From assembly GCF_016595505.1 (NCBI RefSeq), contig NZ_JAENIL010000052.1:1-51725 (forward strand): a DNA stretch of 51,725 nucleotides. The letters are read 5' to 3'. Below the pieces are notes generated by a model, which was given only the letters and a program-made list of their open reading frames with translations, searched no databases and was not told the DNA's origin. Positions 18,705-26,692 of this stretch are shown piece by piece (within the stretch, counting starts at the first letter, position 1; each line of letters starts with the position of its first letter). The stretch is from Pelagicoccus mobilis (GTDB taxonomy: Bacteria; Verrucomicrobiota; Verrucomicrobiia; Opitutales; Opitutaceae). A program made the position numbers and the translations under genes.

Positions 18705-21239
18705 ATGAAAGCTCTTAAACTAGCCCTGCTCGCCTTCGCCGCCACTGTCGCCGCTCACGCGAGCTCCCAGCTAACCCGCGAAGCGGATTTCAACTTCGGA
18801 TGGAAATTCCACCTGCAAGGCGAATCCGAGAAGCTCGGCCCGAAAATGCCGCTCGACGACGGCGACTGGCGCGACGTCCGTCTCCCCCACGACTGGAGCG
18901 TCGAACACTCCTTCAGCGAAGAATGGGAAGGCAACACCGGCTACCTCCCCGGCGGCATCGGCTGGTACCAAAAACACTTCCCAACCCCGACTAACAACGA
19001 CGGCAAACGTACCTTCGTCCTGTTCGACGGCGTCTACAACAACGCCAAGTTCTGGCTCAACGGCGTCGAGCTGGGCGAAAACCCATACGGCTACTCTCCC
19101 GTCTACTTCGACCTCACCGACCTTCTCGCCAAGCCAGGCCAAGAGAACATTCTCACCGTGCACGTCGACCACTCGCGCTACGCCGACGCCCGCTGGTACA
19201 CCGGCTCCGGCATCTATCGCAAAGTAAAGCTCATCACCGTAAACGAGCTCCACATCCCAATCTGGGGCACCTACGTCACCACTCCGAGAATCAGCGACCA
19301 AGAAGCCACCGTCCAAATCGAGACCAAGGTCGCCAACACCTCCACCAAGAAAGCCGCCTTCACTCTCTCCACCTCCATCGTGGACGCGAACGGCCAGATC
19401 GTGGCCGAAACCAGCGAGCGCCTTAAGCTCGAACGCGGCGCCCAAGAAGCCTTCACCCAATCCCTCGCCGTCGCCCAGCCAGCCCTCTGGGATACAGAAA
19501 ACCCAAACCTCTACACCGCCGTTTCCACCCTTAGCCAGAACGGCAAGACGATCGACAAATACACCACCCCCTTCGGCATCCGCAGCCTCCGCTTCGCCGC
19601 CAAAGAAGGATTCTTCCTCAACGGCAAGCCCACCCTCGTCAAAGGCGTCTGCCTCCATCACGACGGCGGACTCGTCGGCGCCGCTGTCCCTGAAGGCGTT
19701 TGGAGACGCCGACTCGAGGAACTCAAAGCAGGCGGCGTCAACGCCATCCGCCTCTCCCACAACCCCTTCTCACAAGAGTTCCTCGACCTCTGCGACGAGC
19801 TCGGCCTGCTCGTCCAAAACGAACTCTTCGACGAGTGGGACTACGCCAAAGACAAGCGCCAGAACTACCACGACCGCCACGACGACTACATTACCCGAGG
19901 CTACGTCGAGCACTTCCAGGAGTGGGCCTACAGCGATCTCGAGCGCACCATGCTGCGCGACCGCAACCACCCATCCGTCTTCCAGTGGTCCATCGGCAAC
20001 GAGATCGAGTGGACCTACCTGCACTACCGCTACGTCACCGGCTTCTGGAAAGACCCCAACGATCCGCAAAACTCAGGCAAGTACTGGGGCAGCAAGCCGA
20101 TCTTCTCCCCGGAAGAATTAAAGAAACGCTACGACGCGTCGCCAAAGGGTGAATACATCCTAGCCGAAACCGCCAAAAAGCTGAACGACTGGGTCAAGAA
20201 ATTCGATACCACACGCCCCACCACCGCCAACCTCGTCGTCCCTCACGTCAGCATGGTCAGCGGCTACGCGGACGCCGTCGACATCGTCGGCTTCTCCTAC
20301 CGCAACATGGAGCTCAGCTGGTCGGAGCACCACTTCCCCCACAAGCAAGTCACCATCAACGAGTGCCCCGGCACCTGGGACGACTGGAAGCACGTCCTCG
20401 AAAACCCAGGCGTCTTCTCCATGTACATGTGGACCGCCATCGCCTACATGGGCGAATCCTACCAGAAGTGGCCACAAAAGCACTGGTACGGCGACATGCT
20501 CAACCTCGCCGGCTTCCGCAACCCAGGCTGGAACTACTTCAAAAGCATCTGGGTAGACGAGCCCCACATCTCCATCGCCACCAAGCCGGTAAAAGGCTCC
20601 CCCTTCAAACTCGATGAACACAGCGGCCAACCCGTCGCCAAGAGCAGAAACGCCTACAAATGGGAAACCTCAGTTCCGAATACACACTGGAACTACCAGC
20701 CAGGCGAACAGATCATCGTGGAAGTCTGCTCCAACTACAGCATCGTAGAGCTCTTCATCAATGGACGCTCCCTCGGCAGCCGTAGCATGTCGGAAAGCCC
20801 TGACCGCCTCTTCCGCTGGGCTCTCCCATTCGAGGAAGGCACCCTCACCGCCAAAGCCAGTCTCGCAGGCACAGCAGTCGAAGCCCAGCTCAGCACCGCA
20901 TCCACGCCCGTCAAAGCCAGCCTCACCGCGGACAAAACCACTCTCGCCGCAGACGGCTACGACGTCTCCCACCTCGTGGTCCAACTGGTCGACGAGAACG
21001 GATTGCCCGTCAAAACCGACGACCGCGAAGTCGTATTCGAAATCGAAGGTGACGTCCGTCTCCTCGGAGTGGATACAGGAGCCCAAACCAACGTGCAGGA
21101 CTTCCAGTCCAACCGCATCGTAACGGACCAAGGCCGAGCCCTGCTCATCGTCCAGTCCTACCGCGACGCCGGCTCCGCACGCATCACCGCCACTTCAAAA
21201 GGCCTCGCATCTCAAACCGTCGTCCTCACGATCGAGTAA
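18705..21239 (+). CDS. Secreted GH2 beta-galactosidase-like enzyme
   Basis: An 844-residue exported glycoside hydrolase family 2 protein. Signal peptide MKALKLALLAFAATVAAHAS; then a sugar-binding jelly roll (about 25-185, with PHDWSVEH and GGIGWYQKHF, marks of this group), an Ig-like domain (about 190-300) and the TIM barrel. The acid/base is Glu433 in SIGNEIEW and the nucleophile is probably Glu553 in TINECPGTWDDW. The C-terminus carries a DUF4982-like strand domain and an Ig-like (invasin-type) domain from about 740 (VKASLTADKTTLAADGYDVSHLVVQL). The ATG at 18705 is chosen for the signal peptide. Substrate may be a beta-galactoside or another beta-linked algal sugar; GH2 alone does not decide. 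Followed by a strong terminator. Confidence 0.92.
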   Translation: MKALKLALLAFAATVAAHASSQLTREADFNFGWKFHLQGESEKLGPKMPLDDGDWRDVRLPHDWSVEHSFSEEWEGNTGYLPGGIGWYQKHFPTPTNNDGKRTFVLFDGVYNNAKFWLNGVELGENPYGYSPVYFDLTDLLAKPGQENILTVHVDHSRYADARWYTGSGIYRKVKLITVNELHIPIWGTYVTTPRISDQEATVQIETKVANTSTKKAAFTLSTSIVDANGQIVAETSERLKLERGAQEAFTQSLAVAQPALWDTENPNLYTAVSTLSQNGKTIDKYTTPFGIRSLRFAAKEGFFLNGKPTLVKGVCLHHDGGLVGAAVPEGVWRRRLEELKAGGVNAIRLSHNPFSQEFLDLCDELGLLVQNELFDEWDYAKDKRQNYHDRHDDYITRGYVEHFQEWAYSDLERTMLRDRNHPSVFQWSIGNEIEWTYLHYRYVTGFWKDPNDPQNSGKYWGSKPIFSPEELKKRYDASPKGEYILAETAKKLNDWVKKFDTTRPTTANLVVPHVSMVSGYADAVDIVGFSYRNMELSWSEHHFPHKQVTINECPGTWDDWKHVLENPGVFSMYMWTAIAYMGESYQKWPQKHWYGDMLNLAGFRNPGWNYFKSIWVDEPHISIATKPVKGSPFKLDEHSGQPVAKSRNAYKWETSVPNTHWNYQPGEQIIVEVCSNYSIVELFINGRSLGSRSMSESPDRLFRWALPFEEGTLTAKASLAGTAVEAQLSTASTPVKASLTADKTTLAADGYDVSHLVVQLVDENGLPVKTDDREVVFEIEGDVRLLGVDTGAQTNVQDFQSNRIVTDQGRALLIVQSYRDAGSARITATSKGLASQTVVLTIE

Positions 21240-21272
21240 GCGAACGCGATCATTCGAACCATCCACTTTCAA

Positions 21273-21305
21273 GGCAGAGCAGCCCCAAGGCGCTCTGCCT
21301 TTTTT
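21273..21305 (+). terminator. Rho-independent terminator of the GH2 gene
   Basis: A perfect 8-base-pair stem GGCAGAGC (21273-21280) and GCTCTGCC (21292-21299), 11-base loop, followed by six T (21300-21305). It begins 34 bases after the GH2 stop codon. Its T-run overlaps the stop codon of the convergent DUF1853 gene. Confidence 0.9.
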
Positions 21306-22143
21306 ACGCCCCTACACCAGGCCAACTTCTCGGCGCAACGAACACAGGACGAGCGCAAACCTCGTCCCATAGCATCACACATCGCTCCGTCGCAAGCTCC
21401 CCCAACTCCTCCACCGAAACCCGATCCAGCTCCGCAAGCACACGCTCGTCGATCTTCGCTCCCCACAAACACTTTGGCAAAACGAAGAACTCCGTTCGCC
21501 CGCCGAAGCAGCGGTCCAACTCCTCAAAATACAGCCAACACCCACGCACGCATCCCGCGCGAACGCTCGGCGGCCGCGAATGCCCCTCCCGGTCAAACCG
21601 ATCAAAAAGAGCTCCATAGATCCGTTGGCCAACGGCGACTTCCTCAACCCCAAACCTCTCCTTCAACAGCGCCTTCGTTTCCTCAAGCCTCCCCAAGCGC
21701 AACTGCCTGCTCCGCAGCCGATCCAACTTGTTCAACCAATTATCCCTCGGGTCCGGCCCAGGAAACCGCTCAACACAGCTTCCATCCACAAAGGAGAGAT
21801 AGAACTTAACCGCCAGTTCGACATGAGTCACCAATCCGCTCGCGCGATCGCGAATCAGAAAATCGATTTCGCCAAGGGTCGATCCGTCGGCGCGAGGAAC
21901 CTGCAGATTGCGAGCGAGCAGCTCCAATCCCGCATCCATCTGAATCAGACGTTCAAACGCGTCCTCGTAAAGATGCCCCAGCTTTTGATCAAAATTTAAA
22001 ACGGCGACGTCATCCGGGGTTCGGAACGCGCGCTTCCAAACCTTCGCCTCTTCCAGATCTCCCACCAGCAAAGGGAGGTCCCGCAACCCGCTCAGGATCG
22101 CGCTGCTGAAAGTACAGTTCCGTCGTTCCACGAAAATCAGCAA
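21304..22143 (-). CDS. DUF1853 family protein
   Basis: A 279-residue cytosolic protein matching DUF1853: the marks are KLGHLYEDAFERLIQ, RNLQVPRADGSTLGEIDFLIRD, HVELAVKFYLSF and GPDPRDNWLNKLDRLRSRQLRLG. The arrangement of conserved acids and Lys (E-x-DFLI ... ELAVKFY) resembles a PD-(D/E)XK nuclease core, which has been proposed for this family, but I cannot show activity. The start is uncertain: the open frame begins at a TTG (22143), with a GTG at 22131 as an alternative and no ATG at a sensible place. It converges on the GH2 gene. Role unknown. Confidence 0.8.
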   Translation of the reverse strand: MLIFVERRNCTFSSAILSGLRDLPLLVGDLEEAKVWKRAFRTPDDVAVLNFDQKLGHLYEDAFERLIQMDAGLELLARNLQVPRADGSTLGEIDFLIRDRASGLVTHVELAVKFYLSFVDGSCVERFPGPDPRDNWLNKLDRLRSRQLRLGRLEETKALLKERFGVEEVAVGQRIYGALFDRFDREGHSRPPSVRAGCVRGCWLYFEELDRCFGGRTEFFVLPKCLWGAKIDERVLAELDRVSVEELGELATERCVMLWDEVCARPVFVAPRSWPGVGA

Positions 22144-22387
22144 TCGGAAAAGCGACGCCCGATCTCAATCCTTTTCTCCCTAAACGCCTCAGTGCGTGAG
22201 AGTAGAGCAAGAGCAAACAACCTCGTCGTTGTATTCAAATTGTGGCAACCCATCAGCAAACACCGTTTCTTATATCCGCTATTTCTGCAGTCCAACCTTC
22301 GGCCTCTACGGACAATACGCGGTTCCACTCTATCGCTTTTACCTGTCCTCGATAAAACGGGGATTCGCCCTCCGACTGGGAATCAAC

Positions 22388-22450
22388 GACTTAGCAAAGA
22401 GCCGCTAAGGCAAGCTGGGGTAGTTTCCTAAAAACCCCGAAGGGAAAACG
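22388..22450 (+). promoter_or_regulatory. Candidate structured 5' leader (hairpin plus pseudoknot)
   Basis: The 418-base gap 22144-22561 holds no convincing gene. Within it CTTAGC (22390-22395) pairs with GCTAAG (22404-22409) around the loop AAAGAGCC. Directly after, GGGG (22417-22420) can pair with CCCC (22435-22438) while TTTCC (22424-22428), inside that loop, can pair with GGAAA (22443-22447), which is the geometry of an H-type pseudoknot. It lies about 110 bases before the start of the secreted CBM-like gene. GCAAAG and TAAGGCAA faintly recall c-di-GMP-I (GEMM) RNAs, but the expected receptor hairpin is not evident. Unproven. Confidence 0.3.
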
Positions 22451-22561
22451 ATAGCCGCCAATCATCATTCTTCCCAGCTATTCGCTCCCAGCTCCAGAAG
22501 CCACATCTGAAATCGAATTAATAACTCCCACCCCACTCAGGAAATTCAACTTCCACGGGAA

Positions 22562-24724
22562 ATGAGTTATTCAAGAAAAGCAACGCAAACGTATCTGCTA
22601 TTCAGATACACAATCCTCACTCTCCTACTCTCTTGGCAAACCTACGCCATGGGTCATAGCGTAGGCCTCGACTGGACCGACAACTCGGACAACGAGATCG
22701 GCTTTCTTGTAGAACGCTCCATCAACGGGGAAGCCTTCGAAATCATCGGCGAAACCTCCGCAAACGACACCACTTTCCGCGACGAGACGATCGAGACCGA
22801 CACCCACTACAGCTACCGCGTCTGCGCCTACAACGCGTTCGGGACAACAGACTACACGAACGTAGCGACCCACGAGATTCACGATCTCCCCCCCAGCATC
22901 AGCATCGACTTCATCTCCTCCGCCGATTCAGATTCTCTTTTCACCGGAGAGCCTTTCCTCGTTTCCCTCGACATCAGCGATACGGAAGGAGTGAGTTACG
23001 TGGACTACTACATCGACGGCCAACTCGAAGCCACCGCTACCGAAGCCCCATTCGATGGACTGCTTCTCATTGATCAAGCGGGTACCGCCAACCTGAAAAT
23101 AGTAGCCTACGTCCACGTTTCCTCGGAGCCAGTCACGCTGGAGCAAACAATCGAGATCCAAGATTCCAAGCCAAGCATCAACGCCCTGCAAAACGGCAGT
23201 TTCGACGAAGGTCTATCGTATTGGAAATTCTATACAAACGGATCAGGCAGCGCAGAAATCGTTGAATCGCGAAACGCAGTCCAGATCTCCATCAATTCAG
23301 TCGGAACCAACACGCAGCTCTTCCAATCAGACATTCCCCTCAAACCAAATACTGAATACAAGGTATCCTTCGACGCCTACTCCAGCACCGGACACGACCT
23401 TCGCCTCTCCCTTAGCAAGCACAGCACTCCTTACACGAACTATGGACTGAACCGGGAAATCGTAAACCTCACAACCGACTGGAAGACGCACACCCTGACT
23501 TTCACAACCAAGGGATTCAGCTCAAACGTAACAGACGGACGTCTCGCCTTCTGGCTGGCCAACGACGCGAGAAACGGCGATCGATACTACCTGGACAACA
23601 TCCAGATCGTCGAAGCGGGATCGGAACCAGAAACGGAGCCCCAACCTGAGCCGGAGCCAGCCCCAGAAACGCCTCTCCCCGTAACAAACGCTCTGAAAAA
23701 CGGCACGTTCAACGACGGACTAACAGACTGGAAGTTCTACACAAATGGAGCTGGCAGCGCGAATACTACAGAGGTCGCAGACTCCAGCACTGGCGCAGCG
23801 GCCGAGGTTTCCATCGTCTCAATCGGATCGAACACCCAGCTCTTCCAATCAGGCATCCGCCTCAAACCAAATACTGAATACAAGCTGGCCTTCTCCGCTT
23901 CATCCAACTCCGGAAACAATCTCCGCGTCTCTCTCAGCAAACACGGAACACCATACACAAACTATGGCTTAAACCTAGAGCGGGTAGACATCACAAGCAG
24001 CTGGGACGTACACACGCTGACCTTCACCACGAGAGGCTTCAGCTCGGAGATATCAGACGGACGTCTCGTCTTCTGGTTTGCAGACGACGCGAAAAACGGA
24101 GACCGATACCTCATAGACAACGTCCAGCTCTTCGAGCCCAACCAGGAGCAAGAAGCCGAACCTGATTCCGGATCGGATCCAGATCCAGCAACAGAGCCGG
24201 ACAACGAAAAGGAAGAGGATCCAGCTCCCGAGCAAGATCCAGTCATCCAACCTCAGCCAAACTCAAACGTCCTGAAGAACGGCGACTTCGAAAACGACCT
24301 CTCCTCTTGGAGCTTCTACACCAACGGATCAGGATATGCCAAGACTACCTTCTCGAGCTACAATGGCACCGGCAACGCAGCGTTGATCGCTCTCAATTCC
24401 CTAGGAACCAACATTCAACTACTGCAATCCGGCGTTCCTCTCGAACCGAACACAGAATACGTGCTCACCTTTGCAGCCTACTCGAATTCCGGACGCGACC
24501 TGGAAGTCGCCCTCACCAAGCACGTGTCACCGTACAGCAACTACGGCCTCAAAATTACATCTGTGGATCTCACAACCGAATGGAAGACCTTCACCGTGAA
24601 ATTCACGACCAAGAACTTCACCTCGTCGGTAAAAGACGGAAGACTCTACTTCTGGTTCGCCGACGATGCCAGAGCGGGCGATTGGTACTACATCGACCAA
24701 GTCAACCTATCCAAAGCAAACTAG
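22562..24724 (+). CDS. Secreted protein with Fn3, Ig-like and three CBM-like modules
   Basis: A 720-residue exported protein. Signal peptide about residues 1-31; fibronectin type III domain about 33-105 (SVGLDWTDNSDNEIGFLVERS..YSYRVCAYNAFG); Ig-like domain about 108-200; then three homologous modules starting near residues 207, 376 and 569, each about 150 residues, with the pattern NxxxNGxFxxxLxxWxFYTNGxGxA, LFQSxIxLKPNTEYxxxF, SKHxxPYTNYGL and DGRLxFWxADDARxGDxYxxDNxQ. This is the jelly-roll pattern of CenC-type carbohydrate-binding modules (CBM4/9/22 group). The modules are joined by acidic Pro/Glu-rich linkers. No catalytic domain, anchor or sorting signal is visible. It probably binds polysaccharide in the periplasm or outside the cell; ligand unknown. 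Confidence 0.85.
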   Translation: MSYSRKATQTYLLFRYTILTLLLSWQTYAMGHSVGLDWTDNSDNEIGFLVERSINGEAFEIIGETSANDTTFRDETIETDTHYSYRVCAYNAFGTTDYTNVATHEIHDLPPSISIDFISSADSDSLFTGEPFLVSLDISDTEGVSYVDYYIDGQLEATATEAPFDGLLLIDQAGTANLKIVAYVHVSSEPVTLEQTIEIQDSKPSINALQNGSFDEGLSYWKFYTNGSGSAEIVESRNAVQISINSVGTNTQLFQSDIPLKPNTEYKVSFDAYSSTGHDLRLSLSKHSTPYTNYGLNREIVNLTTDWKTHTLTFTTKGFSSNVTDGRLAFWLANDARNGDRYYLDNIQIVEAGSEPETEPQPEPEPAPETPLPVTNALKNGTFNDGLTDWKFYTNGAGSANTTEVADSSTGAAAEVSIVSIGSNTQLFQSGIRLKPNTEYKLAFSASSNSGNNLRVSLSKHGTPYTNYGLNLERVDITSSWDVHTLTFTTRGFSSEISDGRLVFWFADDAKNGDRYLIDNVQLFEPNQEQEAEPDSGSDPDPATEPDNEKEEDPAPEQDPVIQPQPNSNVLKNGDFENDLSSWSFYTNGSGYAKTTFSSYNGTGNAALIALNSLGTNIQLLQSGVPLEPNTEYVLTFAAYSNSGRDLEVALTKHVSPYSNYGLKITSVDLTTEWKTFTVKFTTKNFTSSVKDGRLYFWFADDARAGDWYYIDQVNLSKAN

Positions 24725-24746
24725 GATAGCCTTCAACCATCAAAAA

Positions 24747-24774
24747 GGTAGCGGCCGTTGTCCCCAACGGCCAC
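24747..24774. repeat. GGTAGCGGCC hairpin repeat, copy
   Basis: GGTAGC followed by a perfect stem GGCCGTTG / CAACGGCC with loop TCCC, then AC. Relative to the copy at 47246 the stem differs by one base on each arm (T to C and A to G), a compensatory change that keeps pairing. It starts 22 bases after the CBM-like gene stop codon. Confidence 0.8.
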
Positions 24775-24794
24775 AATCCCAAAAGAACTCGACC

Positions 24795-25412
24795 TCAATA
24801 ATATTCGGCCTCGACGCCCTCAATCATCCCGACAGTAGCGGAACTGTGAATACGAAGCCTCACGTTCGCAGATCGCTTCACGACGATACCGCCTACCTGC
24901 GATCCTTCTCCGATATCGACGAGAGCCTCCCCCGAATTCTTGGAGCTCTTGCTCACGACAACGTCCCCCCGCACCTTCGAGGCGAGTACCCTCAGCTCAC
25001 CGGCAACGATCTTCACGTCACCCGAAACTTCGCTCTCTTTTAAAGTCACGTTACCCGCAACCGTATTCACGCTGCCAGAAATCGTCGCCCCCGGGGCAAC
25101 CTCGACATTCCCGGCGACCGTTTTCACCGAGCCACGGACCTGAGCGCCTTCGCCGACCCAGATCTCACCCGCTACCGTGTTCAGGCTTCCAGTCCGACTA
25201 CCGCTTCTCACATCTATGTTTCCCGCCACCGTCTTGGCGTCGCGAATGCTCGCATTGGCTCCCACCCGGATATTGCCAGCCACCGTCGAGAAGCTCCGAT
25301 TCTCGTCAGCCCCCTCCTTGACATAGTGATTCGTCGCCACCGAGCAACCGGCGAACAACGTCAAAAAAGCAGCGAGAAAAGCAAAGAGGGGTATGGATCT
25401 TGGATTGGTCAT
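24795..25412 (-). CDS. Lipoprotein with TVAG beta-solenoid repeats
   Basis: A 205-residue lipoprotein: signal with lipobox LTLFAGC (Cys23) and then at least six repeats of 18-19 residues with the core TVAG[NE][IV]xVxxGAxxxGSVx (TVAG at 43, 61, 79, 98 and 117; IVAG at 135). The periodic hydrophobic and glycine positions are those of a left- or right-handed beta-helix, similar to bactofilin-like and DUF4097-like polymer or adhesin scaffolds. After about residue 150 the repeat decays. No enzyme residues. The protein is probably attached to the inner leaflet of the outer membrane or the periplasmic face; role unknown. It converges with the CBM-like gene. Confidence 0.8.
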   Translation of the reverse strand: MTNPRSIPLFAFLAAFLTLFAGCSVATNHYVKEGADENRSFSTVAGNIRVGANASIRDAKTVAGNIDVRSGSRTGSLNTVAGEIWVGEGAQVRGSVKTVAGNVEVAPGATISGSVNTVAGNVTLKESEVSGDVKIVAGELRVLASKVRGDVVVSKSSKNSGEALVDIGEGSQVGGIVVKRSANVRLRIHSSATVGMIEGVEAEYY

Positions 25413-25465
25413 AACACCACTGACTACCCCGCCCCTCAGAATTGGTTACTCAGAAAGTCACACCA

Positions 25466-25500
25466 ATCGGGCCGTCGCCTGCAACGCGCTGCAACGGCCC
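25466..25500. repeat. Dispersed repeat ATCGGGYCGTCGC, copy 1
   Basis: ATCGGG(C)CGTCGC(CT)GCAACGC(GC/T)GCAA is shared with 45359-45387 at 24 of 29 positions. In this copy the ends GGGCCGT and ACGGCCC (25469-25475, 25494-25500) are complementary. It lies between the reductase stop and the lipoprotein start. Confidence 0.5.
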
Positions 25501-25510
25501 CATTTGCGCA

Positions 25511-26563
25511 TTAGCCAAGCAGCGGATAATCCGTGTACCCGACTTCCGCGCCGCCGTAGAAGCTACCTTCATCCCACTCGTTGAAGCCCTCATCCTTTGC
25601 GATCCGATCCACCAGATCCGAGTTCGCAATCAAGAGTTTGCCAAACGCGACCGCGTCCGCTTCTCCAGCTTCGATCGCCGCCTTGCCCGAGGCCGCATCA
25701 AAACCTTCGTTCACGATGTAGCTGCCACCAAAAATCTTCTTCAGCTTCGGCCCTTGGCTATCCGGTCCTTTCGCTTCCCGAGCGCAGATAAACGCAAGCT
25801 TGCGCTCGCCCAACTCGCGAGCGACGTACTCGAAGGTCTCCTCCTTTTCAGGGGTGCCCATATCGTGCGCGTCGCAGCGCGGCGAGAGATGCATCCCCAC
25901 GCGATCCGCGCCCCAAACCGAGAGCACAGCATCCGTCACCTCCAAAAGAAAACGAGCCCGATTCTCGAGCGATCCACCGTAGCTGTCCTCACGCTTGTTG
26001 GTTGAAGCCTGTAAAAACTGGTCGATCAAATAGCCGTTCGCCCCATGAATTTCCACCCCGTCGAAACCGGCCGCTTTCGCATTCTCTGCCCCCTTGCGGT
26101 AAGCCTCCACGATTCCGGGAATCTCGTCCTCCTCCAAGGCTCGCGGCGTCACAAACGCCTTCTCCGGGCGAATCAAGCTTACATGCCCCGCTGGCGCGAT
26201 CGCCGAAGGCGCCACCGGTCGCGCCCCATCCAAATAGGACGGATCCGAAACCCGCCCCACATGCCAAAGCTGCAAGAGGATCTTCCCGCCTGCCGCATGG
26301 ACCGCATCGGTCACCTTGCGCCACCCCTCAACCTGCTCACGCGACCAAATCCCCGGCGTATCAGGATAGCCCACCCCCATCGGAGTCACCGAACAGGCTT
26401 CGCTGATGATCAGGCCTACGCTCGCTCGCTGCGCGTAGTACTCCGCCATCAGAGCAGTCGGCACCCGCCCCTCTCCAGCACGACAGCGGGTCAAAGGAGC
26501 CATCACGACTCGGTTCGAGAGCTCCCAAGCTCCAATTTTTACCGGTTCTAAAAGTACGTTCAT
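25511..26563 (-). CDS. nemA: Old yellow enzyme-family alkene reductase
   Basis: A 350-residue FMN-dependent TIM-barrel ene-reductase of the N-ethylmaleimide reductase group, which uses NAD(P)H to reduce activated C=C bonds or nitro compounds. Visible: N-terminal NRVVMAPLTRCRA, the HVGR segment LLQLWHVGRVS, and the substrate-binding HGANGYLIDQFLQ (His-Asn pair typical of the OYE family; the Asn/His is kept), followed by NKREDSYGGSLENRARF. The C-terminal FMN-phosphate region is AIEAGEADAVAFGKLLIANSDLV. Length and start (ATG at 26563) are normal. It lies close to the divergent M61 gene, with about 130 bases between them for both promoters. Confidence 0.93.
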   Translation of the reverse strand: MNVLLEPVKIGAWELSNRVVMAPLTRCRAGEGRVPTALMAEYYAQRASVGLIISEACSVTPMGVGYPDTPGIWSREQVEGWRKVTDAVHAAGGKILLQLWHVGRVSDPSYLDGARPVAPSAIAPAGHVSLIRPEKAFVTPRALEEDEIPGIVEAYRKGAENAKAAGFDGVEIHGANGYLIDQFLQASTNKREDSYGGSLENRARFLLEVTDAVLSVWGADRVGMHLSPRCDAHDMGTPEKEETFEYVARELGERKLAFICAREAKGPDSQGPKLKKIFGGSYIVNEGFDAASGKAAIEAGEADAVAFGKLLIANSDLVDRIAKDEGFNEWDEGSFYGGAEVGYTDYPLLG

Positions 26564-26692
26564 TTCGAAAATCGATTTAGCGTTTAGCGATGCTTGCCGC
26601 TATCCCACGAACAAGCCCTTCAATCTACTTCACAAAATTTGGGCAGAATCAACCATTGCTCAACGCCCCCGCTTCATCCACCGTTTTCAGCC

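Noticed and set aside
18771-19760. A 329-residue open frame on the minus strand inside the beta-galactosidase gene.
   Set aside because: Its composition (Val, Ala, Glu, Gly) is that of an antisense shadow; the plus-strand protein has catalytic residues and family length.
22192-22431. Two short overlapping plus-strand frames between the DUF1853 and CBM-like genes.
   Set aside because: No signal, motif or ribosome binding site; the region looks non-coding.
22388-22450. Interpretation as a c-di-GMP-I (GEMM) riboswitch.
   Set aside because: GCAAAG and TAAGGCAA are suggestive, but the tetraloop-receptor hairpin and the P3/P4 consensus could not be drawn, so only a generic structured leader is reported.
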